From positions 14,986,719 to 15,050,718 of the forward strand of contig NC_092281.1 of the NCBI RefSeq assembly GCF_036320965.1: a stretch of 64,000 nt of DNA, in the 5' to 3' direction. A program made the position numbers and the translations under genes. The stretch is from Panulirus ornatus (lineage: Eukaryota > Arthropoda > Malacostraca > Decapoda > Palinuridae). Shown here piece by piece: positions 35,511-48,500 of this stretch. Numbering within the stretch: position 1 is the first letter of the stretch; the number at the start of each line of letters is the position of its first letter. The notes under the pieces are model-generated. The model saw only the letters and a list, made by a program, of their open reading frames with translations. It was not told the DNA's origin and searched no databases.

Positions 35511-36520
35511 CGTATTTTCCACGTTACAGAGGTAGCGCCAGGAACAGAGAAGGAAATGGCCTCATTAGCTCACACCCACTCTCCCTGTGATACAAAATAC
35601 ACTGAAACCACAGTCCCCTATCGACAACTAGGCCCTACAGACCTTTCCATGGCTTCCCCCGACGGCTTCACATGCCCTGGTTCAGCCCAGTGACGGCACG
35701 TCGTCCCCTGTATACCATGTTACTCCAGATCACTGTATCTCTTGCTCGCCTCTACACACTCCTGCATATTCAGGCTCCGAACCTTCAAAGTATCATTCAC
35801 TCCATCCCTCTATCTCTCCCTTGGCTTCCTTCTTATCCTTGTTCCCTCCACTTCTGATTGTATATTCTCTTAGTTATCCCCTCCTCACTCATCCTCTCCA
35901 TATGTCCAAACCATTTCAGCACAACCTTTTCCACTCTGACATACATACTATACTTACTGCCTTACTGTCTTACCCAATCATTTCTTATCGGACCAACTCT
36001 CCTCACACCACATGCGGTCTTCAAACGTATCATTTCCATCACATCCTCCTTCACTTTTATTTTCTAACTCCTTACACCTCGCATCTACACAGCACAGACG
36101 TGGCTACGATACCATCATTCATACCTATCATTTCCCTTAAGGACAGTGACCTTTCTATCCACATATTTCTCACTGCGCCCAGAACTTTTGATTCCTCACC
36201 CTCTGAGGGTCTCTTCAGCTCTCATGGTTCCATTCATTGCCATATTTACTCCCATGATTCTAAAACACCAATTCCTCAAAGTTCTCTCTATTCAAACTCG
36301 CACTCCAGACAACAGGTCCCTTTCACTACTAAACCTAACAACCTTAATTTCATTCATATATTCTCAACCTTCTCCTTCCAGACGCTCTCCAAAACTCAGA
36401 CACACGCTTCTGCAGTCTCTCACTCGAATCTGCCACCAGCGCCGTGCCATCAGCAAACAACAACTGACTCACTTCCCAGGTCCTTCTCAACCCCAGCAAG
36501 AAATCATGGCTTCAACGCCA
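35508..36520 (-). mobile_element. Non-LTR retrotransposon (LINE), 3' half with 3' UTR, inactive
   Basis: Minus-strand reading, in order: QLLFADGTALVADSSERLQK (RT catalytic YADD box, here FADG, so an aspartate is replaced); a middle part broken by frameshifts and stops; KWFGHMERMSEE (the WFGH.ERM motif found near the C-terminus of many arthropod LINE RT proteins); then VNDTLKVRSLNMQEC and VEASKRYSDLE, an uninterrupted 26-codon stretch ending at TAA (35720-35722). About 212 bp of 3' UTR follows, with GGTATACAGGGGACGACGTG and TCCTGGCGCTACCTCTGT, and runs directly into (TA)n at 35507. The 5' half, including the endonuclease, is missing. The catalytic substitution, stops and frameshifts make it inactive. 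Confidence 0.82.
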
Positions 36521-36524
36521 GCAA

Positions 36525-36890
36525 TACTCAACCATAACATAAAAGCAGATGTTGGCAGCCGGTGCAGCGGTACCAGCGGTCACACACTGCTGCTCCTTCC
36601 TTCTCATTAAATCACTGTCTCATGCGACTTCACTGTCAACCCAACCTTCCTGTGGTCAACCTGAGAATGGTGGCGTCAGAGCTTCGTAATGCAAGGCGGC
36701 CAGGGGCCAGAGGACACCGGCATGACACCCAGAGTGACAACACATGACAGTCTTGAGAGCACCAGTCATGCCAGCACCAACGGGGGTGGGGGAAGACGCC
36801 AGAGTCAGTCAGGCAGGCAGAGGGGAGGCGGCGAGGCACCAGGAGCCGCCGGCCAAGAACAAATGGCTCAGGAAATTATGGTGATTGTCG
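36525..36890. other. No gene seen
   Basis: GC-richer sequence between the LINE and the polypurine block; nothing recognised. Confidence 0.6.
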
Positions 36891-37582
36891 GGACTAAGGT
36901 CAAGAGGAAACAAAGGCTCTTGGGAGAGGGGAGAAGAGGGAGTAGTGAGAGATAGGGAGAGTGGAAGACAGGGTGGTGATAGGGGAAGAGAGGGGTAATG
37001 AGGGGGAGGAAGGAGTACGAAGAGGGAAAGATGGGGTAGTGAAAGAGAAGATGAAAGATGTAAGAGAGAGAGGGAAGGGAAGAGAGGGTAGCAAGAGGGA
37101 GGGAAAGGAACGATGGGGTAGTGGAAGGGAGGAAGAAGGGGTAAGGAGTGAGGATAGATTAAAAGGGAGAGAGAGAGGAAGAGGAAGCAGCAATAGGAAA
37201 AGAGTGGTAGATGGCGTGGTGAAAGGGAGGGAAAGCTGGAGGGAGTAGTGTGAGGGAGGGACAGGAAAGGATGTAGTAGTACAGGGATTGGTTAGGTAAA
37301 GAGGGATCAGAGTGAGAGAGAGGGTAAGAGGGAGTAGAATACGGGAGGGAAAGAGGCGTATGTGGTAGAGAGAGGGGAAGTGGGTGAAGGAATAGAGAAA
37401 AGGGGGTAGCAAGAGGGAGGAATGGGGAAAGATGGAGAAATGAGATGGAAGGAATAACAAGGAGGAAAAAGGGAAGGAGGTGGTAGTGAGAGGGAGGAAC
37501 ATGGGAGTAGCTGTTAGTTAGGGGGAAGGACATGGGGGACACAGGAATGAATAGGAATGAGGCATAACTGTGACGATATCGT

Positions 37583-37585
<3 letters not shown>
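36890..37585 (+). repeat. Polypurine (A/G) tract with degenerate GGGAGA/AGGGGTAGT repeats
   Basis: Nearly 700 bp of the plus strand is dominated by A and G, with loosely periodic words such as GTAGTGAGAGGGAGG and AGAGGGAAAGATGGGGTAGT. It explains the 200- and 204-codon Ser/Pro/Leu minus frames. Homopurine-homopyrimidine tracts of this size can form triplex DNA. Confidence 0.8.

Positions 37586-37675
<90 letters not shown>
37586..37675. repeat. (GA)n microsatellite
   Basis: About 45 GA units extending the polypurine block. Confidence 0.97.
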
Positions 37676-37677
<2 letters not shown>

Positions 37678-39960
37678 ATCACTGTGTGGTGTGGGGGACT
37701 CGGAGGCCTGGGGCGAGTGTGGCGGCTCCATAGCTACAGTGTCAGAGGGGAGACAACCGCTTCCCCCTCTCACTTACCCTTACCACACAGTCCCTCCGTC
37801 GCCTGACTCATGCCTCCACTCACCAACACATCTCTCCCCTCGACACCCACATCCATCCCATCCTCCCGTCACCACCACATCTGACGAGAAGACCGTGTGG
37901 ATGAAGGCGGCCATGAATTTGTACCAGGAAACGGCAGGGGAAACTCAGCCATGACCTCATAATGATACCAAATACGAATCTTCAACATAAGGAAACAGAA
38001 GCCACGTCGTTTATCAATTCTGCTACGACACACGATAAAGTAAACCACGGAGTCGTACAGAAGAAGATATCAGAGATAACATTACGATGCAGATAAAGAT
38101 CAAAGCATGAACCTCAAATTTCTTATCAGTGAGACGAGAAGTGAGACTAGCGTAAAATAAACCAGAGATACCAAACCGTAATATATAAAATCCCGGCAAA
38201 AAAAAAAAAGGAATGGTAAGACTACTCATTGCATCACCATGAGAAATGAGGATAGATACAAGCAACAAGGACATAAACAATGAAATCTTGGAAGGTCCCA
38301 GATGGCCCTGGGATCAACCATTGTGGAATGAGCGTGGCAGTAAAGAGGGAAGTGTCACTCGTGAAGCGTGACGTGTGGTGAACGCGACCAGCTCAGTCCT
38401 GCCTCTTGGAAAATTCACGTCTTTGTCAGTCGTGCGATTTGAGGAGGTGGGTAGGCAATCGCTCCTGAATGCAATGTCCGGAAGCTACACCGTCTGCCGC
38501 TATCATTATCTTCTCCTCCGTCAATACTGCTCAACATTGTCCCCAGGACTATGGTGGCGCAGGAGTGTCTCTATGGAACACTTTCATCTGTGACATCTCC
38601 CCAAGGCCGGGGGGTATCTGCAGCTGTTGAATGTTGGCCGTGATGCACAGGCAAAGGAAGGAGTGTAATCACTTCCTCGAACTGTATACATCGCTTTATC
38701 TGGGGCATCCGTGCGTCCCCCTCGACTTATCCAGTACTGTTAGAGCAAAGGAGCACCTCTCAAAGAAGTCTTTATATAATGATCATAATCGAGTTGTTGG
38801 GGGCATGTACATATGATGGAGGTCAGTCGAGAAGGTTTCTCAAACATCGTCGCCTCTGTTGCCAGCGACTGTGAGGCTTGTCACCCACAGATGTCCTCTT
38901 CACTGTCTTATCAACCAGCCAGTAGACCTGGCTCATGAACATTACCCAACCTGTTACCAAGTCACGTGTAATACTACAACTATTGGCAGTCTCAAACATT
39001 AGCCAAAAGAAACATAAACATACGCTCTTTCCTTAGTACCAATCAATGTTACTTTTGTTCCTCTTCCCTAGATTCGCTCTAATTTGACATCGTCTCTGAT
39101 CAAAATTGTTGACCAGGTTTCAACAGCGTATTTTATATGATGTCTGACCAGAGCGCTGTGAAAGAAAAGGAAATACATTTTTACTTTTCACAAGAACTTA
39201 ATTTCCTCAACGTTGTTGAATATTTTCTACGGGAGATGTTATCAAAGGTAAGTATTTAGTATACTTTGGGTATACAGCGATTACATACAAGTTTTTATAT
39301 ACTGTCACAACTTCCACAGGACTTGCTGCTATATTTCAACTTCCTACAGCAACCATCGCACTGGAAACATCAAATCTAAATACTGAACATCGCGTATTAC
39401 TCTGGCTTTTCTAAAAGAAAAAGAAGAAAAAATAAAATCTTTTCACATCTGCGCACCCAATAACACCACAAAAAAAACGGGATATTTTTTTACAAGTTAT
39501 TCCCTTCATCACTCTCCATATATCTGAACACAGGATACGCATTTCCTCTGTTATTCTCAGTGAACATTTTGATTAATTCGTTCTTCTCAACAACATAAAA
39601 TCTGGCGTATTTTCAGGCATCGCAGTTGACAAGTTTTAGAATCCTCCTCCAGGAACGAGACTAAACATATTCTCTCTCCTCGAAATGCCAAGTGGAATCA
39701 ACGTTATTGTGAGGCCCTGAACTGTGTCGGTCTCACCAGGGGGGTTTACTGTGCACCCATATGCTCATCATGCGAGCGGTAGCTTACAAGGATTACGTGC
39801 GAGGGTAAGACAAACCAGCTCTTCCTCCCAAGAGAGAGCAAAGTAGTATCAGTATTGGGTTACTCTACACCACTCACAAAGCCTCCTCTCTACCCTACAG
39901 AAGCCAACCAGCAATAAAGTTATCTGTGTTCTAGATATGAAGGATTTTTTTTTCTTAATC
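37676..39960. other. No gene seen
   Basis: Mixed, AT-rich from 38.9 to 39.7 kb. No downstream exon for the 40.2 kb candidate was recognised here. Confidence 0.5.
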
Positions 39961-39962
39961 AC

Positions 39963-40220
39963 TTTCTCATCCATAACAAACACCAGCCTGTCCCTGATGC
40001 CCTGCAGGTCCGCCCTTACCACCGCCCTGCCGCACCCCAGGCCACTGAAGTCCACCACCGCACTCGTTTGGGTAGACACTGTGGCCCGACCACTCTCGGC
40101 TCCACCGCCCACTAGAACCACAACAATCGAGTGTGCCGTCAATTTATTTTTTTTTCCCTACGCTTCGGTGGACCGAGCCACACCACGCTTACCCTGACAT
40201 AACACCAGGAAAAATAACAT
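39963..40220 (-). CDS. Candidate 5' end of a secreted-protein gene (two exons, weak)
   Basis: On the minus strand an ATG at 40220 (with in-frame stops TAA and TGA just upstream) opens a 28-nt exon coding MLFFLVLCQ, a short hydrophobic signal-peptide-like start. It ends at a donor-like AGG/GTAAGC. An 81-nt intron (40192-40112) ends in GTGGTTCTAG. Joining in phase gives VGGGAESGRATVSTQTSAVV, then DFSGLGCGRAVVRADLQGIR and DRLVFVMDEK, with strong G/C third-position preference. A second donor could be GTAAGG at 40019 or GTGATT at 39962. No family is recognised and no later exon was found. Seen: frame, phase agreement and splice-like sites. Inferred: that it is a gene. Confidence 0.28.
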
Positions 40221-40378
40221 GCGTGGTCTGATCCGTTGTCATTACTGTGGGTGGTACCGCAATCTGCCTCTTCCCACACAGCCACCACACCACACAGTGC
40301 AGCCTCTCTGTTCGTAGCCTTGTGTGGAGCAACATCTTCAGCCACATTCTCACGGATGCTTTTGGCGCTGCCCGCGGT

Positions 40379-40379
<1 letters not shown>

Positions 40380-40455
<76 letters not shown>
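40380..40455. repeat. (GA)n microsatellite
   Basis: About 37 GA units. It lies 160 bp upstream (in minus orientation) of the candidate secreted-protein start. Confidence 0.97.
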
Positions 40456-40458
<3 letters not shown>

Positions 40459-40459
40459 G

Positions 40460-41085
40460 GGGGCATATCCCCCCAAGACAACATCAAAATGAACGGCGTC
40501 TATTCACAACCACGGTCAATATTTGAGAGATGCACGGCTGACACTTCTCTATGCCTCAAAAAAGAAAACGGATAATGACATCCTCTCCCCAAAGGAAAAC
40601 AAGAATTCAATCCCCCATACCCCACCTCAACCCCTCAACAAATGATAAAACATAAGCGCGCGTCCGTTTTCTTATACCGAAGTTATGGGTTGAGTGACGT
40701 TTAGGAAAGAAAATAAAGCAAAGAAGATTCTCTGTTAAACAGCTGACTCTCTTCAATGTAATCTTCAGCGTTACACACCACGTTCGTTCATATCTCTCTC
40801 CCTAACTTCCCAATGAGAGAATAAAGTGTGAAACTGGCCCCCAGCAACGGATGTGACTCAGCCGATTTCAAGAAGCAGGTGAAGGTGACAGATGATAACG
40901 TAGTGCGGTAAGCCAATACAGTGGTGGAGGGGCATCGAGAGGAGGAGAGTGGTGTCCGGTGTCAGATGACGGAGGTCTTTCTGCCCACACCATGGTGGGT
41001 GGATGGATGAGTGGGTGGCCGACTCAACATGTGGCCGCTTAACGTGTACAAGTTTCCACGTTCCTGTCTAGCTCGAAGTATGAAA
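40460..41085. other. No gene seen
   Basis: Mixed sequence; nothing recognised. Confidence 0.6.
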
Positions 41086-41087
41086 GA

Positions 41088-41185
41088 ATCAGTGAGTGAC
41101 AAGAAGGAAGGAAGAATCAGCGAAAGACAAGAAGGAAGGAAGAATCAGTGAGTGACAGGAGGGAAGGAAGAATCAATGATTGACC
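41088..41185 (+). repeat. 28-bp tandem repeat, about three and a half copies
   Basis: Copies of GAATCAGTGAGTGACAAGAA followed by GGAAGGAA, with AGCGAAAG and GAGGGAAG variants. Confidence 0.88.
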
Positions 41186-41189
41186 AGAC

Positions 41190-44100
41190 CGTTGTATGAC
41201 TCCGTGTATAATGAAATCATCCATGCTGGATCTAGTGCACAGATCCCCTCACATACTGGGCCTCAGAGAGCATGATACGATTGTGGAAATTAGCGAAAAT
41301 CTACACCTCGGCCTCGGAGGATGTAACTGATCATAACTTGGGTCTCCTACCAACGAACAGACGACCAAAAACCATTCAGATTAAACTCGCCCATCAAGTT
41401 TTCCTTCTGACCGCCAGCTACTGACGTTAGAGAGACGGTATCTCCTGTCCGTCTGTCAGAGTACCTGCCGTCCATCATCCCTAAGGCGAAATCCTCCCCA
41501 ATGTGCATTTTCTAAAACCTGGGACAAAATTCTCCCCGAGGCGCAACAAGATTCCCCGAGAGTGGGGGTGGGGAAAAACAGGTAGTTAGATTAGGCTAGT
41601 CTTGTGGCGCACAAAATCAGGTTAGGTCAGGTGACAGCAAAGTTTAGGAACTAGGTTACTCAGGCACAGAATCAGGTGGGTTAGGTCGGGGTCGGCTTGG
41701 GTAAAGACAATGTTAGTCCGCTGTGTCCAGCTGGGTGTCTCATATAATCTGGTTGTTATGTGTCTTGACATCCCTGATTTTAGGGAAGGAAAATCCCTGT
41801 TGCCGCAGAGGACAAATAGATAATCAAACACACCTCAAACACTGTAAACCATACAGTAATCCAGAGACGGTCTTGAGCACCCAGTGTCCAACTGTTCTAC
41901 ATCCCCAACTTTAGAGTCACATTATGTCTTTAACTTCTAATCTGCATTAAGTAATTATCATTATCATTATCAATATCATTCCATTATCATTATCTATTAT
42001 CATTTATTATCATTATCATTATTATTGTCATTATCATTATTATTATCATTATTATTAATTATCATCATGAGACACCAACACTACAGCACACACAAGATCC
42101 ATTTTGAGGGAGTAGCAGTTATCCGAACCAGGACGTCATGACTATTCATTTGACTTTACCTTTATTTACATAAGATACAGGGTAGCGCGTCACCACCAGG
42201 CCTGGCATGGCTGGGGGGGCTGTGAACGGCTGTTGTGGTGGATGTGATGTTATCTGTCTGGCTTCCCGGCTGTCCCTCCAACCAACTGCTCCCCCCAACC
42301 CAACCCCTGCTAGACACCCACTCTTCCTCCCTCCCTCCCTTTCCCAGAGATCATTCCCCACACAACTTTCCGTCCACCTCAACCGCCTCTCAATCCCTTT
42401 CTAACCGTAACAGATGGTAACCGACCGAGAGTGCCTAAGGAATGGTTCAGCAGGATACGGGGAGATTTTAAGACGGAAGGACAAGACAGGCAGGGAGGAA
42501 GTGCGTCAGACATATTCTTAGGGGAAGATACTCCCACCTTACGACCATCGTACTATAATAGTTCTACGTTTTCTTTCAAAATGATTTTCTTGCTCATCCC
42601 GTAAAGTGAATTGGAATTGTTATTTTTTCGGACATGCACGACTTTACCTCTTCGATTTTGCTATATGAATATCATTTCTATACACACTAAATGTAGCGTA
42701 TTTCATTTCCTTGTGTGTGTGTATATATATATGTGGAATTCCCTCTTCATAACTATCTACTGGTACTATTAATTCCCCATGTCATGAAACCCTTCATCCC
42801 CCTACGTTATAAATCCCCCATCACCCCTTACTCTATCAACCCCTCATCAGCCCCCCTACGTTATAAACATCATCTCGTGCGTTATGAACCTCTATGATTT
42901 TACTTTTACAATGTTGTCTTGTCTCACTTTACAAGACAAAGTATTCCTGTGATGATAACATCATGGTCTTCCCAGCTGTCCGCAGCGCACCTGTACGCAC
43001 ATACCACCATCCACGCGAGTGCTCCCTAAGCCCTTCCTGGGGATAATCCTCGTCTCCTCCACTACAGATAAAGTAGTGTGACCACAGCCTTCCCTGACGA
43101 GAGTCCAGGAGCCGTGTCGGGGAGAGTGGCTGTCAGCGGGCCTTTGTGGTGTGGTTCGTCAGGGTCGTGGATGGCGGGGTCAGCCACGGCTGTATGACCT
43201 GTCCTTCAAATGAAGGCTAATAACAAGGCGCGACCATTCACCCACGAGAGGTCATAGGTCATTGGACGAGACCGACGAGGGTCGTATTGACAAGTGTTTC
43301 CGGCAATTAGTGTCACTCTGTTTACCGTTAGAATGAATCCACGAAATGTTTCCCTGAAGTACAGCGTTGACATCAGCCATCAACAACAGAAAACTAAATG
43401 TTTAAGAAACACATTTCCCTAAACTTATGACAAAAATAAATAAATGTCTTAACAGACCCGCGTTACTGTGGGAAGAGAAACACAATACGACTTACCCCTG
43501 GGTACATAGGGTCGTATTTCCCCGCAATCCTCCCCATCAGATAAACTTTCGCGACCCCTTGACCCTGGCCTGACCTCACTAGGGGTGTCAGATGTCGCCA
43601 TACAAGGGTAGCCCAGTTCTTAGGTTTATCTCCAGTTCTTCTCCCTCAGTTTGTGAATCATGGTCACTACACACAGGGACCAGACACGAAATTCAAATTC
43701 TTACGTTCTTCTTGCATCACTCAGGCCCGAGCCTGCGGGTATACTGGTGGTGCCTCGGGAGTCACGCATCTCTGAGGAGTTCCCCTAAGTTTCCCTGGTG
43801 GTGCTCCAGGTCACCCAGATTCTCCTAGTCCCTCGGCTTTCCCAGGTCTCCTCCACTCCAGGTTGGTCAAGCTGACGGAGTACACTTCTACACACCTCCC
43901 ACAAGTACACCCCCAGCATTTCTTAAGGTTTTTAACTTTCCCTTGACACTTTCTCCCCTATCCGCCATCCGACCCCAGGTCAACCAGTTACCCACTATTG
44001 GTACCGTTTTCTAGATAGTTGTAACCAACGACCACCCTACTGTTGCAGAACGGGAGACTTAAGTTCCATACCTCACAGAGGTGACCGGCAGACGCTAGGT

Positions 44101-45290
44101 TAAGTGGTCGCCAACACAGGTTCAACTACGTCATAAATATGACGCAAGGTACCACGAGAAATAATCCGCTGGGTTTAAAAACTCCGTTGATGACAGCCAA
44201 AAGCAAATTACGTTTGTACTACATAAACTTCAGTAGCACAAACTTCAGTTTTTGAGTAACTGAAGCTCAGATGAAACGTTATTTCTCATACATTGTTTCC
44301 TTATAGAGTGAAAGGCACGACTGTCAGTGATTATATGGTTAACAATGAAATAATCATTCAAGTTGGAAGTAACGCGAGTGGTCGTGCTTCACAACCCCTC
44401 CTCCCTCCTCCCACCAAGACAAACAGTGGGTCTCCCTCCCTCCTCCTGTGTGGACGCAGCTGAAGGATCATGTTTAGTGAACCTGGAGCCTCCACGTTTT
44501 GTCCTGCCTGTCTTTCTGTGGGCCGATGGTGATCCCCCGTCCACACGTCCGACATGTGAAGGTACCCACAGGAATCGGGTGCACAAGCCACTATTAATCG
44601 GCTTCTATAAGCAGGGAGGGAAAGATTAATGGAACAGTTTCCTGCACAGCAATCCTCCCGGGAGAGTAGTGCACGAGCTGGTCAGAGGGGATTACAGTGT
44701 GTGTACTCGGAACTGGACGATATATCCCATTGCCATGAGAATACTATATACACTAAGCACTGGGTAGAGCCGAACCAAAGGCTAAGTTCAGCTTGCTGAG
44801 AGTGAAGAAGGGCGCTTACTGCTGCAAATAGCATAGTCAGCGCAGGCCTTACGGTTTTCCCCGCAATTACAATGAAACACATGTTGAATCTTCCTGTGAA
44901 TCGGTGAACAGGAAGGAAGGTCGGTCGGGTAAAGTTTACCCGTCGTCCTTGCCTTTGAACACATAAGCCAAGTCATTTACATGTTAAGTAAAGATTACAT
45001 GGGCCACAGGGGTGAGGACCTCCGTCAAGGGCAGGCCCATGCTGGCTTAACGCTGATGATACATACTTATTATAATAGTTACATAATAACCTACGTTAGA
45101 CATACTGCATTCTACAATAAGTAAACGTTTTCGAATATGTTATAGAGGAAATAATGCATATTAGATCGTTAATCTGTCATTATACAGAGCTAAAATATAA
45201 AAGAGCCATGCGTCCTGAGATCGGTCTGTCGTAACACAATGACCCGTGCTAGATGTACTCCCAGAGAAACGACTAAAACAAGGAACCGTG
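41190..45290. other. No gene seen; weak repeats only
   Basis: A loosely duplicated AAAATCAGGTTAGGTCAGG block lies at about 41600-41690, a 16-bp GT/TA run at about 42713-42731, and a diverged CCCCTACGTTATAAA repeat at about 42800-42865. Frames are short with no recognised domain. Confidence 0.5.
41955..42066. repeat. ATT/ATC trinucleotide-rich repeat
   Basis: Interrupted TCATTA and TTATCA words for about 110 bp (TATCATTATCATTAT and ATTATTATCATTATT forms). Confidence 0.9.
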
Positions 45291-45530
45291 GCTAATGGAC
45301 TAATGACAATGGTGAAGAACCACCCACTGCCTAATGACCGTAGTTATGGCTCATCCGCTGCCTAACAATCGTAGTGAAGACCCACCCACGGGCCTAATGA
45401 CTGTACTGAAAACCCATCCACTGGCCTAATGACCGTAGCGAAGGCCCTTCCACTGACCTAATAGCCGTGGTGAAGACCAAACCACTGACCTAATGACCGT
45501 GGTGAAGACCAACTCACTGGCCCGACAGAG
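45290..45530 (+). repeat. Tandem repeat of about 32-33 bp
   Basis: About seven diverged copies with CTAATGACCGTAGTGAAGAC and CCACCCACTGGC. The right-hand copies (CCGTGGTGAAGACCAA) are closest to each other. Confidence 0.85.
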
Positions 45531-45539
45531 GCCTCAGTG

Positions 45540-48500
45540 ACTCGTTACTAAAACATCCATTGACAAAAAAAATAAAAGCATCCATTGACAAAGAAAAAAG
45601 TTACCGTGTGAGTCTGCTTCTCCCGGGCATTTATCTTGTCTTCTCTAGCATCACTGTGCAATTATACCGAGGATGAAGCGCTTGTGAGGATGATCTTTAT
45701 ATGGCGACCACTTCCACGAGCGATCGTACCTAACCTGAATGGAGAGGATGGAAGCCAGACATCTTATCCCTCCAAGAGTTCTGAAATTCCTCCAATGAAT
45801 AAAGAATCGAGTCCATGAGTATAAAATCTTGTAGGAAATTCCAGGAGCTTCTCTCGGCGCGCGTCGCGTCCTCACAAGCGCGAGCGACCGTCCACCCATT
45901 TGCTGGATATGCACTTCTTGTGTCGGACGGGGCAGGATATGGAGGTCCTGCGCACCCAACCTGCCATAACTTCGCCTCCTGCGCACTCACCTGCCATAAC
46001 TTCTTTACTTCTTCCAACCATTCTACACCTTGCTTGAGCTACCTTTGAGATGAGACAATGAATTACTATCAGCGACCTATATAATTTTTTTTCCATTTCA
46101 AAAACTTCATATATTTATTTTCCTTATCATTTATCTTCCCTTCTTTTTCCTAAAGCTGTGTTGAGTCCAGAGGATATGGTTACCAGTACAATGGTGGTGG
46201 AGTTCTTACTGCTGACGGTGAAAGGGACGAACTCTGACGGTAACAGCATCGGCTTCACCCACGTCTCATTGTTCCGTCAGTCCTGCCTCCTCCTTACTGT
46301 ATTCACTTCGCCAAAATTTTCGGTTGTGAAACTTTATTTTTCTCTCTACGTATCCCTTCACTGATGCCTACGTTGGATCTTCTCTGACCCCTAATGATAA
46401 CACTACTTCTGACCTCATGTGATGACATAGGATCCACAGGTCATGAGCCAGGTAATCCGTACAGGTAAACAGTTTTGACCTCCACAACGGGATTTCCGAA
46501 GCAACTAGACTTCCACCAATCACAGTCCTTTCTTTGTTCTCAAGGGGCCCCAGCGTAGTGACTGGGTGGTCACGCCCGCACGAAGAATTAATTACATCAA
46601 CGTGGTCGACCCGACTGGCTCTAATCAACACCGTTGATGCAACTACATGCAGTCGCAGGCTCTAAGACACCGACGCGTTTTCTCCACAATATGACTGACT
46701 CCTGGTTCATCTTCCAAGACGGGAAACACGCGAGCCACCTCCACCGTCAGTAGACCAGGAGACTCTTGTCTCACTCCTCTCCCAACAAGGGTCACGTGGG
46801 ACACTGCCCATCGCCCGCCTCCTTCAGCGCATACAGATAACCCGGTCATGTTATTTCCTTCCTACGGCCCATCTCACCCAGAGCAACAGCTTACCCACTT
46901 CCTGATCATGTGATGCCGGTGAAGCCCAGCTGTTTTGCAGTCCAATTTCGAGACCTTGGCTGTACCACCTGTAGGGCCGACACTGACGATAAAGAAGCCC
47001 TACAGGTACTCCTGCGGGAGATGAAGAACCTGTAGTGACATGGGAGAGGAGCAGGGCAGGCGCTTAAGTGGCGCCCTTGTGATCTGAGGAAAGTTGACGG
47101 CTTGACCGACCGACTGCACTGATGCACAGGTACAGCTGGGTTGGCCACACCAACGGCCAGCCGCCAAGCCATTACGCCTGGGCTCCGGGAGAATTATAGT
47201 GGACTGTTTACTGGCGGGAGTCAGAAATGGGTGGACCCCCCGCTGTGAAGGTCAGTATCGTCTACCTGCTCCGGTACCTGGCCAGTGACCCAGATCACAC
47301 AGGGTTCCACCGCCTTAATATTAATAAGTTGCCTCAGGAGACAATAACTGCGGACTGATGCTGGCCGCTGTGAGTGATCTCGCCACAACAACGAGTCGCC
47401 GCCAGGGATAAGTACCGACGATGTGTGTGTGTGTGTAATGTCACCAGTGTATGACTCTATAAGTACTTACCTAATGAAGCACTGTGTGTTGCCTGTGGTT
47501 CCTTGCTCCTCTCTCACATCCATTACGACTACAAACAGAGAAGTTAGACGATTATAAACATCGATATATATACATTATACCATTATTCATAACATAAATC
47601 TACAACCCTTTCTCCAAGGGCTTCTGCAGTTACAAGGCTGCGCTACAATCAGGAGGAGGACGACAACCGTGAACGATGAGTAGGTATCACGGTGCTGGTG
47701 ACCGGCTGTTGTCCCTGGGTTCCCCTCCACCAACCATCCCTGACCTGTAACCACACACACACACACCAGCAGGCGTGACGTTACGCTAGTCTGGTTAATC
47801 ATTTTATTTACCCTCCGACATGCTATGGCGGTATTAACGTGTAAATCGTCTCTCCATGACAAGACAGTACGAGGGTGTAGCAAGGGAAGCAGGTCGCAAT
47901 GATGCTGAGTCATAAGACAAGGGTTTCTCCTGGTGCCTTTTATCTTTTTTTTTTTCTTTATCGTTCAATTAATCTCGTAATCATTCTCCATTTCTTTCTT
48001 CCCCGCTTCCTTCTGCCTTCCACAATGTGTCTCTCCACCAAACACAACACTGGCAATGATATCCATGAAGGACAAGAAGCCCCCAGGATATATATCTTAT
48101 TCTTTACCTCGTCCACCTTCCGCTCTCTGCTTCTTTAATCATTATTACTATCATACGCCACGATGGTACGACCACTAACATTACTCATCTTCTCCACACC
48201 GCATCAGAGATAACTTAACGTGGCCACCACCGGCTGAAGAATCTACTTCGTATTTCTTCCTCGCAAAAATCATCATTAAATTTACGGTGACGTGGTTGGA
48301 TTCCATTCTCTCATTTGCTTCGTATTATGCAGTAATTGTCTCGTGTCTAGCCATTATGATATACAATTTGCATATCTATGAATTCCAATTCTGGGGAAGG
48401 ATATCTGGACCTTCGTCCGGATACTACGAGGGTTTACTTTGTGGGGCGTCTTTGGCATTGCAGAGATGGAGGGAGAGAGGGGGGAGAGGAAGCAGAGGAA

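Noticed and set aside
35821..36537. 238-codon plus-strand frame
   Set aside because: It is antisense to the LINE RT C-terminal region, which is recognisable on the minus strand.
36900..37502. 200-codon serine/proline/leucine minus frame
   Set aside because: It is the complement of the polypurine block and has purely compositional content.
41588..41700. GGTTAGG words hinting at arthropod telomere repeats (TTAGG)
   Set aside because: Only three or four scattered matches in a small diverged duplication, no tandem run.
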